A stretch of 64,000 nucleotides of DNA, from positions 1 through 64,000 of the forward strand of contig JAQXTR010000006.1 of NCBI GenBank assembly GCA_029219585.1, in the 5' to 3' direction. The position numbers were made by a program, and so were the translations under genes. Origin of the DNA: Clostridiales bacterium. Its GTDB lineage: Bacteria; Bacillota; Clostridia; UBA1381. A model generated the notes under the pieces. It worked only from the letters and a program-made list of their open reading frames with translations. It ran no database searches and was not told the DNA's origin. Position 1 is the stretch's first letter, and every line of letters begins with the position of its first letter. Positions 8,622 to 18,741 of the stretch are shown one piece after another.

Positions 8622-8650
8622 ATTATACTATATTTGTTCAGATTATGCAA
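8622..8650 (-). promoter_or_regulatory. Promoter of the CpXC-aroE-aroK unit
   Basis: Minus strand: TTGCAT (8645-8650), 17-nt spacer, TATAAT (8622-8627), 31 nt before the CpXC start codon. It is divergent from the smpB promoter. Confidence 0.7.
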
Positions 8651-8679
8651 GGATTATTTTTTCTTTAAGCTTATACCCC

Positions 8680-8708
8680 TTTACTTTTGGAAATAAATAT
8701 GTTATACT
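8680..8708 (+). promoter_or_regulatory. Promoter of smpB
   Basis: Plus strand: TTTACT (8680-8685), 17-nt spacer, TATACT (8703-8708), about 43 nt before the smpB start. Confidence 0.65.
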
Positions 8709-8751
8709 TGTATCGGAAACAGAAAATATTTTTTATTACAGAGGTATGGAC

Positions 8752-9225
8752 ATGGCTGAAAAGAAAGACAATATAAAGATTATTGCGCAGAATAAAAAGG
8801 CAAGACATGAATATTTCATTCTGGAAGCCTATGAATGCGGTATAGAGCTGTTCGGCACTGAGGTTAAATCCGTACGTGAGGGCAAGGTCAATCTTGCGGA
8901 CTCATATGCCGGAATTACAAACGGTGAGGTGCTTATAAAGCAGATGAATATCAGCCCCTTTGAAAAGGGCAATATCTTTAACCGCGATCCGATGCGCGAA
9001 AGAAAGCTGCTTATGCATAAGCAGGAAATACTGAAGCTTTCTCAGAAGATAAAGGAGCAGGGACTCTCTCTCGTTCCGCTCAAGGTCTATTTAAAGGGCT
9101 CGCTTGTCAAGGTTGAGCTTGCGCTTGTGAAGGGTAAAAAACTCTATGACAAGCGTGAGGACATCGCACGACGGGATGCTAAAAGGAGCATGGACAGAGC
9201 TATAAAGAACAACGCAAGATATTGA
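8752..9225 (+). CDS. smpB: SsrA-binding protein SmpB
   Basis: 157 residues, the protein partner of tmRNA in rescuing stalled ribosomes (trans-translation). Family signatures: [13 protein letters not shown] at the N-terminus, [24 protein letters not shown] in the OB-fold barrel, and a basic C-terminal tail ([19 protein letters not shown]) that enters the mRNA channel. An upstream ATG at 8746 sits directly against the AGAGG site, whereas the ATG at 8752 has 7-nt spacing, so the latter is taken as the start. It is a plus-strand gene in a mainly minus-strand region, with its own promoter and terminator. The tmRNA gene is not in this window. Confidence 0.95.
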   Translation: MAEKKDNIKIIAQNKKARHEYFILEAYECGIELFGTEVKSVREGKVNLADSYAGITNGEVLIKQMNISPFEKGNIFNRDPMRERKLLMHKQEILKLSQKIKEQGLSLVPLKVYLKGSLVKVELALVKGKKLYDKREDIARRDAKRSMDRAIKNNARY

Positions 9226-9239
9226 TGAATAATGTCAAT

Positions 9240-9269
9240 AAAGGGCAGCCTGTATGCGGGCTGCCCTTT
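9240..9269. terminator. Bidirectional hairpin between convergent smpB and the HD hydrolase gene
   Basis: The 11-bp perfect stem AAAGGGCAGCC/GGCTGCCCTTT has an 8-nt loop. T-rich ends occur on both strands, but the tracts are short. It lies in the 49-nt gap between two converging genes. Confidence 0.75.
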
Positions 9270-9274
9270 GCATA

Positions 9275-9811
9275 TTATGAATTTTTAAGCTTATTATACA
9301 ACATAACATATTCGCGCTCCGACTCTGACGGTGCACGAGTCGCAAAAGTTCTGTCCGAATGCATCGCTCCGCAAAATTTCAGTTCCTCGCCCATCTTCGC
9401 AAGAAACTCATGGTAGAGCATACAGTCATCTATCTCTTTGATGATGTGACACTGTTCAGGCGTTGGAAGCTGTCCGGCAAGCGCATTGTATATCTCCGTT
9501 AAAAGATTATTTTCAATTTCGTCTATTCCGTTCAGATCTACACGAACCGGACGAGGAATGTCGGAAATATATGCCTCACACGCATCATGCAGGAGGCAGA
9601 AGAGGGCCATGTAATCACCGCAGCCTCTTGACAGCGCCTCATACGCGCAGTCGATACAGTGATCCGCAACCGAATAGAACTCCTTATAATGTCCGTTTGC
9701 GCGGCACAGCAGCGACAGCGAATGTGCAACGTCCTCTATACATATATCACCATAATCAGGCTTCAGCGGATAAAAATGCCTGCCCGTAAAGGTTGTTATA
9801 TACTGCGCCAT
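9275..9811 (-). CDS. HD-domain phosphohydrolase (YfbR/5'-nucleotidase-like)
   Basis: 178 residues. The metal-binding HD signature is readable: H51 in SVADHC, H75-D76 in LLHDACEAYISDIPRP, and a late Asp in IKEIDDCM. The combination HDAxEAxxxDIPRP is common in small HD hydrolases of the YfbR type and in phage-encoded relatives that act on nucleotides. The substrate is unknown. The gene starts 8 nt after the metY stop, so it is probably co-transcribed with metY, with no evident metabolic connection. Confidence 0.78.
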   Translation of the reverse strand: MAQYITTFTGRHFYPLKPDYGDICIEDVAHSLSLLCRANGHYKEFYSVADHCIDCAYEALSRGCGDYMALFCLLHDACEAYISDIPRPVRVDLNGIDEIENNLLTEIYNALAGQLPTPEQCHIIKEIDDCMLYHEFLAKMGEELKFCGAMHSDRTFATRAPSESEREYVMLYNKLKNS

Positions 9812-9819
9812 AACTCACC

Positions 9820-11103
9820 TTATATGGCTCTGAGCGCCTGTGCAAGGTCGGCTATAAGATCCTCCTTGTCCTCCAGACCGCAGGAAATCCTTATAAGTCC
9901 TGCCGGAATCCCGGCTGCAATAAGCTGTTCCTCGCTCATCTGGCGGTGCGTTGATGTTGCCGGATTAAGGCAGCAGGTTCTCGCATCCGCAACATGGGTT
10001 TCGATCGCGGCAAGCTTTAATTCCTTCATGAATTTTTCCGCCGCTTCACGTCCTCCCTTAATCTCAAATGACACAACTCCGCAGCCGCCGTTGGGCATAT
10101 ATTTCTTCGCTATATCATAATAAGAGCTGCTTTTTAATCCGGGATAGCTAACATAATTAACCTGAGGCTGCTTTTCAAGGAACTCCGCAACCGCCAGTCC
10201 GTTCTCAACATGACGCGGCATTCTCACATGGAGTGACTCAAGTCCGAGATTTAAAATAAACGCACTCTGCGGTGACTGGATACATCCCAGATCTCTCATA
10301 AGCTGCGAAGTAGCCTTTGTTATAAACGCTCCCTCCTTACCGAATTTTTCGGCATATGTTATGCCGTGATATGACTCATCCGGTGTGCAAAGTCCCGGGA
10401 ACTTGTCTGCATGTGCCATCCAGTCAAATTTGCCCGAATCTATTATTGCACCTCCCACGGCAGCTCCGTGTCCGTCCATATATTTCGTCGTGGAATGGGT
10501 TACAATATCCGCTCCCCACTCTATCGGACGGCAGTTCACCGGTGTCGGGAAGGTGTTGTCAACAATGAGAGGAACGCCGTGAGCATGAGCCGCCTTTGCA
10601 AACTTTTCAATATCAAGAACAGTAAGCGCCGGATTCGCTATTGTTTCTCCGAATACCGCCCGAGTGTTTTCCTTAAACGCTGCGTTAAGCTCCTCTTCCG
10701 TGCAGTCCGGTGACACAAATGTCACATCAATTCCCATCTTTGCCATGGTCACTGATATAAGGTTAAACGTACCGCCGTAGATAGATGATGATGAAACAAT
10801 ATGGCTGCCCGCCTCGCATATATTAAACAGCGCAAAGAAATTTGCCGCCTGTCCCGATGAAGTGAGCATCGCCGCCGTGCCGCCCTCAAGCTCAGCAAGC
10901 TTGGCAGCAACATAGTCATTTGTCGGATTCTGCAGCCTTGAATAAAAATATCCGTTTGCCTCAAGATCAAAGAGCTTGCCCATATCCTCACTCGTGGCAT
11001 ATTTAAATGTTGTTGACTGTATTATCGGTATCTGACGCGGTTCGCCGTTACCCGGGGTGTAGCCTGCCTGCACGCATTTTGTATTGATTTTGTAGTTGTT
11101 CAT
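9820..11103 (-). CDS. metY: O-acetylhomoserine sulfhydrylase (PLP-dependent)
   Basis: 427 residues, the size of the O-acetylhomoserine aminocarboxypropyltransferase branch of the Cys/Met PLP family. It makes homocysteine from O-acetylhomoserine and sulfide. Signatures: YSRLQNPT and SSGQAA for cofactor phosphate contacts, VDNTFPTP with the Asp that pairs with the PLP pyridine nitrogen, and the Schiff-base Lys in HSTTKYMDGHG. The C-terminus carries SCGLED. No SAM riboswitch or S-box is visible in the short upstream gap. A methionine gamma-lyase function is less likely given the 427-residue length and the substrate loop. Confidence 0.9.
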   Translation of the reverse strand: MNNYKINTKCVQAGYTPGNGEPRQIPIIQSTTFKYATSEDMGKLFDLEANGYFYSRLQNPTNDYVAAKLAELEGGTAAMLTSSGQAANFFALFNICEAGSHIVSSSSIYGGTFNLISVTMAKMGIDVTFVSPDCTEEELNAAFKENTRAVFGETIANPALTVLDIEKFAKAAHAHGVPLIVDNTFPTPVNCRPIEWGADIVTHSTTKYMDGHGAAVGGAIIDSGKFDWMAHADKFPGLCTPDESYHGITYAEKFGKEGAFITKATSQLMRDLGCIQSPQSAFILNLGLESLHVRMPRHVENGLAVAEFLEKQPQVNYVSYPGLKSSSYYDIAKKYMPNGGCGVVSFEIKGGREAAEKFMKELKLAAIETHVADARTCCLNPATSTHRQMSEEQLIAAGIPAGLIRISCGLEDKEDLIADLAQALRAI

Positions 11104-11143
11104 TAATAATTCCTCCTCATATATAAATAATATTGCATAGCTC

Positions 11144-11845
11144 TTAAATATCCGTTCTCATAATACTGCCTATATCCTGCAATTCACCCTTTGCAAGTGA
11201 GACAACCTCAACACCGCAGGAGCGGCAGAAATCTGTTATACGGTCGCAATCGGGATGAGTTTTTATATCACCGTTAAAGGCAAGGATATTTTTCTCCAGC
11301 AGTCCCGATGCGCCGCCTATAAATCCCTGCATATCGTAAAGCCTTATATATCCTTGACGTATTTTAAGGACATGTATTCCGTTTTCTCTGAGCAGCCTGT
11401 ATACCCCCTCATCAGCCGTTATTGCCGATTCGTTGTTTACAACACATATACTGCACTTTGCATAACCCTGCCTTGTGTTAAGGATTTTCCTTCCCGCAGC
11501 TTCATACTCTGAAATGATTGCTTCATCCGTAAATCTTTTTCTGCATATCGCATAGCCGCCTATTCTGCATACATTATACGCAATATCATAAGGATATTTC
11601 ATCGAAAGATTTGCCGCGCCGCAAATGACCTCAACTTCCCTGAGAATGTCCCGGTAATAGCCGTATACTTCAGGCGCGCAGAAAACCTTGCCGTTAAAAG
11701 CATGAAGCTGTATGTCGGTATGTCCCTGTATCTCACGATACAGCCCGGGCAGCGGCTTTGTCAAAACCACCTCATAGCCCAGCCTATTCAGCTCCGATAC
11801 TGCCTCCGGTGATGTTCTGTAATCCGTAATTATCTGTTTTTTCAT
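11144..11845 (-). CDS. GME-fold protein of unknown function (DUF6873-like)
   Basis: 233 residues. I recognise the pattern of a family in Clostridia predicted to adopt the guanidino-modifying-enzyme (pentein) fold. Supporting segments are GYAKCSICVVNNESAITADEG, with a repeat-like counterpart GFIGGASGLLEKNILAFNG, and a late HPDC motif followed by FCRSCGVEV. These recall the repeated beta-beta-alpha-beta blades of arginine deiminase relatives. I cannot place a catalytic Cys-His-acid triad with certainty, so enzymatic activity is unproven. It is 40 nt upstream of metY and 38 nt after ligA, probably within the same transcription unit. Confidence 0.6.
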   Translation of the reverse strand: MKKQIITDYRTSPEAVSELNRLGYEVVLTKPLPGLYREIQGHTDIQLHAFNGKVFCAPEVYGYYRDILREVEVICGAANLSMKYPYDIAYNVCRIGGYAICRKRFTDEAIISEYEAAGRKILNTRQGYAKCSICVVNNESAITADEGVYRLLRENGIHVLKIRQGYIRLYDMQGFIGGASGLLEKNILAFNGDIKTHPDCDRITDFCRSCGVEVVSLAKGELQDIGSIMRTDI

Positions 11846-11883
11846 AATTATAATTATTTGTTTATATGATATATCAGCATCGG

Positions 11884-13896
<2,013 letters not shown>

Positions 13897-13958
13897 TCAG
13901 CCTTCAGATATTAATTACAAACCCGATGCCTCCACTCCCGGAACAGCGGGGAAATGTA

Positions 13959-14210
13959 TTATTTACGTACAACCGTCTTTTCAATAAAATTCAGTCTGTC
14001 ATTTACCATCTGAGTCATTGCAACAGCTATTTCCGTATTTCTCCGCATCCACTCAAAGTTCATCCGATCATACCTGTCAGCATTTATCTTATCTTCAAAG
14101 GTGTTCATCTTGCCTTCAAGGGCATTCATATGAGCCTTCATCTGACCAACGTCAGACTTGACACTCCGCAATTCAACGAGTATCAGGTCCAGCTTTTCAT
14201 CCGTTGCCAT
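13959..14210 (-). CDS. Small coiled-coil protein of unknown function
   Basis: 83 residues, without a signal peptide or membrane segment. Residues 5-45 show heptad-like spacing of hydrophobic residues (LDLILVELRSVKSDVGQM, then NALEGKMNTFEDKI), typical of a coiled coil. The rest is charged and helical with an WMRR motif. AAGGAG lies 9 nt before the ATG, so it is likely translated. I do not recognise the family. Similar short coiled-coil proteins occur in clostridial chromosomes and phages. It lies between yunB and ligA with gaps of about 90-115 nt on each side that show no clear feature. Confidence 0.6.
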   Translation of the reverse strand: MATDEKLDLILVELRSVKSDVGQMKAHMNALEGKMNTFEDKINADRYDRMNFEWMRRNTEIAVAMTQMVNDRLNFIEKTVVRK

Positions 14211-14326
14211 CAGTTCTCACTCCTTAAAAATTTTATTTAATAATAATATTATATCATATACAGAATAAAAATACAAGTTATAATCTGAATGTTTTTTCTT
14301 GTCATTATTTTTTCAAACAGGAGAAA

Positions 14327-14968
14327 TTATTCCGCGGCTGCACCACTTCCGCTGTAGTAACGCGGCACCTCGCCCGCTATCACTGTCTCGGCTATCGGAA
14401 CGGATGTTTCGATGCGCTCTCTTTCATTCATCATATAGCCCCTGTACTGCATATCAACCGTCACTGTGAGATAAAGCTTATGACGCACCTGATTTATTCC
14501 CGCATCCTCAAAGCTTTCATCAAGCTCTCCGTTCACAACACTTATAGGTATTATTTGTACCGGCAGAACAGGCCCCACAGATGAAAGCAGAGAATACCCG
14601 GAAAGACTGCCCAGAGGTATATATACCTTTGCGGGATAATCATTGTTAAGTGTATTCTGAATATCAATCATCAGCGCTGACTTAACTTTGTTGATCTGCG
14701 CAGTATCAGCTTCAATTGCCGTTATACGCTCACTGCTGTCAGATATTATTTTAAAAAAGCCTTCAAACTCACCTTTTTCCAGTTCTGCTATTACGCATTT
14801 GTTTACAAGGTCGGTAAATGCAGTATTTGAATAATTTGAACACTGCGCAACAAAAACCGGCTCGGCGCGCTTTAACAGACGATGCGCGCAAAATATTATA
14901 AAAATGAAACACAGCACAGGAATCAATATGCGCCATGTGCTGTGTTTTCTTTTCATTCCCAATCTCAT
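14327..14968 (-). CDS. yunB: Sporulation protein YunB
   Basis: 213 residues with one N-terminal membrane anchor (about 13-30) and an extracytoplasmic domain. The segment SNYSNTAFTDLVNKCV and the later IPLGSLSGYSLLSSVGP and VRHKLYLTVTVDMQ match the YunB family, a SigmaE-controlled sporulation protein in Bacillus whose biochemical role is not established. The ATG is supported by GGGGTG 7 nt upstream. An in-frame ATG four codons later is also possible. Its presence agrees with spoIIID and sigH elsewhere in the window in pointing to a spore former. I could not find a convincing SigmaE promoter before it. Confidence 0.85.
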   Translation of the reverse strand: MRLGMKRKHSTWRILIPVLCFIFIIFCAHRLLKRAEPVFVAQCSNYSNTAFTDLVNKCVIAELEKGEFEGFFKIISDSSERITAIEADTAQINKVKSALMIDIQNTLNNDYPAKVYIPLGSLSGYSLLSSVGPVLPVQIIPISVVNGELDESFEDAGINQVRHKLYLTVTVDMQYRGYMMNERERIETSVPIAETVIAGEVPRYYSGSGAAAE

Positions 14969-15035
14969 ATGACATCACCCCGCCGATATAATAATCTATA
15001 TTATTCGAACGTGATGATTTATGTGATGACTATAA

Positions 15036-16790
15036 TTAAAGAGCCTTTGTCTCTACCTCGTTTACAATAAGCTTTATAAACTCGTCAATCGGCATACTGC
15101 CAAGGTCACCCTTCTTGCGCGAACGCACAGAAACAGTGCCGTTCTCGATATCCGTATCACCTATAACCACCATATAAGGAACCTTTTCAAGCTGCGCCTC
15201 ACGGAGTTTGAAGCCCAGCTTCTCTGAGCGGTCATCAACCTCATTTCTTAACACTCCCGCAGCCTCAAGCTTTTTCTTTACATCGTAGGTATAGTCAAGA
15301 TGGCGGTCTGCAATCGGAAGGAATTTAACCTGTACCGGAGCCAGCCATACAGGGAATGCGCCCGCATACTTCTCAATAAGAAGTGCAAGCGTTCTCTCAT
15401 AGCAGCCGATTGAGGTTCTGTGAATAATATACGGATTCTTCTTCTTACCGTCACGGTCAACATACTCCATACCGAACTGCTCTGCAAGCATCTGGTCGAT
15501 CTGGATGGTGATAAGAGTATCCTCCTTGCCGTGTACATTCTTAATCTGGATATCAAGCTTAGGACCGTAGAAAGCCGCCTCGCCGATACCGATTTTGTAG
15601 TCGAGACCAAGGTCGTCTAAAATAACCTTCATCTTGCCCTGAGCCTCATCCCACTGCTCCTCGGTTCCGATATACTTCTCTCTGTTGTCCGGATCCCACT
15701 GCGAGAATCGATATGTTACATCCTCAAGAAGTCCGAGAGTCTTAAGCATATACGTTGTAAGCTCCAGACAGCCGCGGAACTCGTCCTCAAGCTGCTCCGG
15801 CGTACACATCAAGTGTCCCTCGGATATCGTGAACTGCCTTACACGGATAAGTCCGTGCATCTCACCCGATGCCTCGTTACGGAACAGAGTTGAAGTTTCG
15901 TTCAGTCGCATCGGAAGATCTCTGTATGAACGTCCTCTGTTAAGGAATGCCTGATACTGGAACGGGCAGGTCATCGGACGGAGTGCGAATACCTCCTTGT
16001 CCTTTTCTTCGTCGCCCAATATAAACATACCATCCTTATAATGCCCCCAGTGACCCGAAATCTTATAAAGATCACTCTTTGCCATAAGCGGTGTCTTTGT
16101 GAGCTGCCAGCCGCGTTTCTGCTCCTCGTCCTCAACCCATCTCTGGAGAAGCTGGATTATTCTTGCGCCCTTCGGCAGCATTATCGGAAGTCCCTGACCG
16201 ATATAATCAACTGTTGTGAACAGCTCAAGCTCACGGCCAAGCTTGTTGTGGTCGCGCTTTTTAGCCTCTTCAAGCTGCTCAAGATGTTCTGCAAGCTCAT
16301 CCTTTGTCTTAAATGCAGTACCGTATACTCGCGTGAGCATCTTATTGTGCTCGTCACCTCTCCAGTATGCGCCCGTTGCCGATAAGAGCTTGAACGCCTT
16401 TACCTTTGATGTGTAACGCACATGCGGACCTGCACAGAGATCCGTAAATTCTCCCTGCTTATAGAACGAGATAGGCTCCCCCTCCGGAAGCTCGTTTATA
16501 AGCTCCTGCTTATACGGCTCATCCTTCATAAGCTCAAGCGCCTCATCTCTGGGAAGCTCAAAACGCTCAATTTTGAGATTTTCCTTAACTATTTTCTTCA
16601 TTTCCTTTTCGAGATTATCAAGGTCTTCACGTGAGAACGGTGTCCGGATATCAAAGTCATAATAGAAGCCTGTGTCAATCGGAGGTCCTATTGTGAGCTT
16701 TGCCTCGGGGAATAATCTCTTTACTGCCTGTGCGAGAATGTGTGATGCTGAGTGTCTCAGCGTTTGAAGTTCATCCATTTCAACTGCCAT
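15036..16790 (-). CDS. thrS: Threonyl-tRNA synthetase lacking the TGS domain
   Basis: 584 residues, about 55 fewer than the usual 640. The protein begins directly in the editing domain (LRHSASHILAQA at 11-22, then CAGPH), so the N-terminal TGS domain is absent. Editing HxxxH and CxxxH motifs are intact. The class II catalytic core follows, with zinc-ligand Cys in MTCPFQ, the FRNE motif 2 (TSTLFRNEASGEMHGLIRVR) and the motif 3 segment IGCYERTLALLIEKYAGAFP. A C-terminal anticodon-binding domain ends the protein. SD AAAGGAATG precedes the ATG. Expression is controlled by the T-box leader at 16835-17103. Confidence 0.97.
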   Translation of the reverse strand: MAVEMDELQTLRHSASHILAQAVKRLFPEAKLTIGPPIDTGFYYDFDIRTPFSREDLDNLEKEMKKIVKENLKIERFELPRDEALELMKDEPYKQELINELPEGEPISFYKQGEFTDLCAGPHVRYTSKVKAFKLLSATGAYWRGDEHNKMLTRVYGTAFKTKDELAEHLEQLEEAKKRDHNKLGRELELFTTVDYIGQGLPIMLPKGARIIQLLQRWVEDEEQKRGWQLTKTPLMAKSDLYKISGHWGHYKDGMFILGDEEKDKEVFALRPMTCPFQYQAFLNRGRSYRDLPMRLNETSTLFRNEASGEMHGLIRVRQFTISEGHLMCTPEQLEDEFRGCLELTTYMLKTLGLLEDVTYRFSQWDPDNREKYIGTEEQWDEAQGKMKVILDDLGLDYKIGIGEAAFYGPKLDIQIKNVHGKEDTLITIQIDQMLAEQFGMEYVDRDGKKKNPYIIHRTSIGCYERTLALLIEKYAGAFPVWLAPVQVKFLPIADRHLDYTYDVKKKLEAAGVLRNEVDDRSEKLGFKLREAQLEKVPYMVVIGDTDIENGTVSVRSRKKGDLGSMPIDEFIKLIVNEVETKAL

Positions 16791-16834
16791 GTTACTTCAT
16801 TCCTTTCTTTTTCTGAGTGTTGTCTGCTTAAAGC

Positions 16835-16874
16835 AAAAAACTCCCAAGCAGACAAATTTAATCTGCTCAGGAGT
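16835..16874 (-). terminator. Regulatory terminator of the thrS T-box
   Basis: A 13-position stem (ACTCCTGAGCAGA with TCTGCTTGGGAGT, one imperfect pair) and a 9-nt loop, followed by TTTTTT on the minus strand. It is the alternative to the T-box antiterminator. Confidence 0.88.
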
Positions 16875-17103
16875 GCATAAATCAATAATAAACGGTTCCA
16901 TCCTGATTGCATCCGTAAGGAGGCCACTCAATTTATCATTAACGCAGATTCACGGTGGTTTTACTGAGACTTTCGTCCGTTCCTCCACTGCTCCAAAGTG
17001 GTGTTCACTCCACGCCCTCCGCAGGAATACTTACAGCCGCGATATTCCCTCTCTTACCGGATTTATGCCGGAGCTACTGTCTTTTTCATAGCATTTAATT
17101 GTT
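16835..17103 (-). promoter_or_regulatory. T-box riboswitch leader of thrS
   Basis: This untranslated leader senses uncharged tRNA-Thr. It contains a Stem I region and a proposed specifier codon ACC (17000-17002) in the context GAACACCAC. The conserved T-box GGATGGAACC lies at 16894-16903, and its UGGA bulge would pair with a tRNA 3' end UCCA. A strong terminator follows at 16835-16874. The start of transcription is inferred as about 7 nt after the -10 box. Specifier placement is inference; the T-box sequence and terminator are directly visible. Confidence 0.88.
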
Positions 17104-17109
17104 ATCATT

Positions 17110-17138
17110 ATTATAACATCAGCATTTTATTTTGTCAA
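17110..17138 (-). promoter_or_regulatory. Promoter of the thrS leader
   Basis: Perfect consensus on the minus strand: TTGACA (17133-17138), 17-nt spacer, TATAAT (17110-17115). It begins only 12 nt after the stop codon of the divPAP2 gene. Confidence 0.85.
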
Positions 17139-17149
17139 GTATAAATTTT

Positions 17150-17599
17150 TTATACATATCGTATTATTGCAATGATAAGACCGAGAATTGCCCCCGCAAA
17201 CACCTCCATCGGCGTGTGTCCCAAAAGCTCCTTCAGCTTCTTTCCCGTCTCTGAAATATCGTCCTTGCCTACCCGCTCAACAATCCTGTTGAGAATCGCA
17301 GCCTGCTGCCCGGCACTTCTTCGCACACCGGATGCGTCATACATTACGACAATGGAAAATGCCGCCGCTACCGCGAACGCAACACTGTCGAATCCGCAAG
17401 CGAATCCTGTCGCCGCCGCAAGCGACACGGTAAACGAGGAATGCGAGCTGGGCATCCCGCCCGATCCGGTCAGCCTCGTAAAATCCAGACGCTTGTCTAT
17501 TATAAATACAATTATTACCTTCAGTATCTGTGCCGCCAGCCATGATATTACCGCGGTCTGTAATATATCATTTTGCGACAGCTGTAAAAAATAGTCCAT
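17150..17599 (-). CDS. Divergent PAP2-family membrane protein (YuiD-like, DUF212)
   Basis: 149 residues with four predicted membrane segments. The conserved core GSGGMPSSHSSFTVSL with a later DASGVRRSAGQQA and a C-terminal LLGHTPMEVFAGAILG matches the divergent PAP2 family. The SSHS and GHTP motifs resemble the catalytic histidine motifs of lipid phosphatases, so a role on undecaprenyl or other lipid phosphates is possible. Its position after ispA is consistent with polyprenyl lipid metabolism. Function is not established. Confidence 0.88.
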   Translation of the reverse strand: MDYFLQLSQNDILQTAVISWLAAQILKVIIVFIIDKRLDFTRLTGSGGMPSSHSSFTVSLAAATGFACGFDSVAFAVAAAFSIVVMYDASGVRRSAGQQAAILNRIVERVGKDDISETGKKLKELLGHTPMEVFAGAILGLIIAIIRYV

Positions 17600-17614
17600 C
17601 GAACTCCGCCTTTA

Positions 17615-18499
17615 TTAGTTATTTCTGTTTACAAGGTAATCTGTAAGCTCTGTAAGGAATTGTGCCTTTTCACCGAATATTTTCAAAGCATCCTTCGCCT
17701 TCTCGGAATACTCCTTAACAAGCTGTTCAGACCTTTCAAGACCTGATATTGTTACGTATGTATTTTTCTCCATTACCTCATCAGAACCGATCGGTTTCCC
17801 AAGTACCTCCTCGTTCCCCACAACATCAAGAATATCATCTCTTATCTGAAATGCAACGCCGAGATTTTTTGCAAACATATCGACAGCCTCAAGCTGTTCT
17901 TTATCAGCTCCCGCCATAATTCCGCCGATAACACACGCAGAACGTATAATAGCGCCGGTTTTTAACAGATGAATATACTGCAGATCCGAAAGTGCGATTT
18001 TTCTGCCCTCCGCAGCTATATCAACCACCTGTCCGCCTATCATGCCCTCTGTTCCGCTTGACTCTGCAAGCACCGAGAGCGCTTTTATTGCCCTTGCCGG
18101 ATTTGCATAGTTTGCCGACGAGGCAACCTCAAATGCCTTATTAAGCAGCGCATCACCCGCAAGGATCGCAATATCCTCACCGAACTTTATATGATTTGTC
18201 GGCATACCGCGTCGCAGAGCATCGTTATCCATCGCCGGAAGGTCGTCATGTATGAGTGAATATGTGTGTATCATCTCCATAGCGCACGCAAACGGCTTTA
18301 CATCCTCCCACTCTCCGCCGCACATTACCGCAGCTTCAAGCATAAGAATCGGCCTTAAGCGTTTTCCCCCGGCAAAAAGACTATAGCGCATTGCACGATA
18401 TATAACAGCCTGCGGATTCTCCTTTTCCGGGAGATATTCTTCAAGCGCGGTGTTTATCATATTTATTCTGTGCTTTAATCCGGCTTTTAATTCACTCAT
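17615..18499 (-). CDS. ispA: Polyprenyl synthetase (farnesyl diphosphate synthase type)
   Basis: 294 residues, the size of bacterial FPP synthases. It condenses IPP with allylic diphosphates. The first Asp-rich motif is DDLPAMD (after SLIHDDLPAMDNDALRRG), and the second is DDILD (QIRDDILDVVGNEEVLGKP). GGKRLRP at the N-terminus binds diphosphate. The residue pattern before the first motif fits a short-chain (C15) product. Its start overlaps the xseB stop by 4 nt (ATGA), the conserved clostridial order nusB-tsaD-like-xseA-xseB-ispA. Confidence 0.93.
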   Translation of the reverse strand: MSELKAGLKHRINMINTALEEYLPEKENPQAVIYRAMRYSLFAGGKRLRPILMLEAAVMCGGEWEDVKPFACAMEMIHTYSLIHDDLPAMDNDALRRGMPTNHIKFGEDIAILAGDALLNKAFEVASSANYANPARAIKALSVLAESSGTEGMIGGQVVDIAAEGRKIALSDLQYIHLLKTGAIIRSACVIGGIMAGADKEQLEAVDMFAKNLGVAFQIRDDILDVVGNEEVLGKPIGSDEVMEKNTYVTISGLERSEQLVKEYSEKAKDALKIFGEKAQFLTELTDYLVNRNN

Positions 18500-18726
18500 T
18501 CCTCAACGCCTCCGAAATCCTCCTCTGTCATTTCGCCTTCCGCGTCTGCCGTAAGGATCTTCACCCTTCTTTCAGCCTCATCCAGCTTTTTCTGACAGCT
18601 CTTAGCCAGTTTTATTCCCTTCTCAAACAGCTTGAGTGAATCATCAAGCGATATATCGCCCGTCTCAAGCTGTGCTACTACCTCTTCAAGCTCCGCCATG
18701 GAAGCCTCAAACGTTTTGGTTGCCAT
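18496..18726 (-). CDS. xseB: Exodeoxyribonuclease VII small subunit
   Basis: 76 residues from the ATG of MATKTFE. This is the helical partner of XseA in the single-strand-specific exonuclease. The family core FEASMAELEEVVAQLETGDI with SLDDSLKLFEKGIKLAKSC is fully present. An upstream ATG at 18735 lies immediately against the AAGGGG site, so the ATG at 18726, about 9 nt away, is preferred. It is 15 nt downstream of xseA. Confidence 0.94.
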   Translation of the reverse strand: MATKTFEASMAELEEVVAQLETGDISLDDSLKLFEKGIKLAKSCQKKLDEAERRVKILTADAEGEMTEEDFGGVEE

Positions 18727-18741
18727 ACTGATCATTCCCCT

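Noticed and set aside
11104-11143. SAM riboswitch or methionine T-box upstream of metY
   Set aside because: The gap is only about 40 nt with no conserved motif.
14250-14326. Terminator or small RNA in the gap between the coiled-coil gene and yunB
   Set aside because: The sequence is AT-rich without a convincing stem plus T-run.
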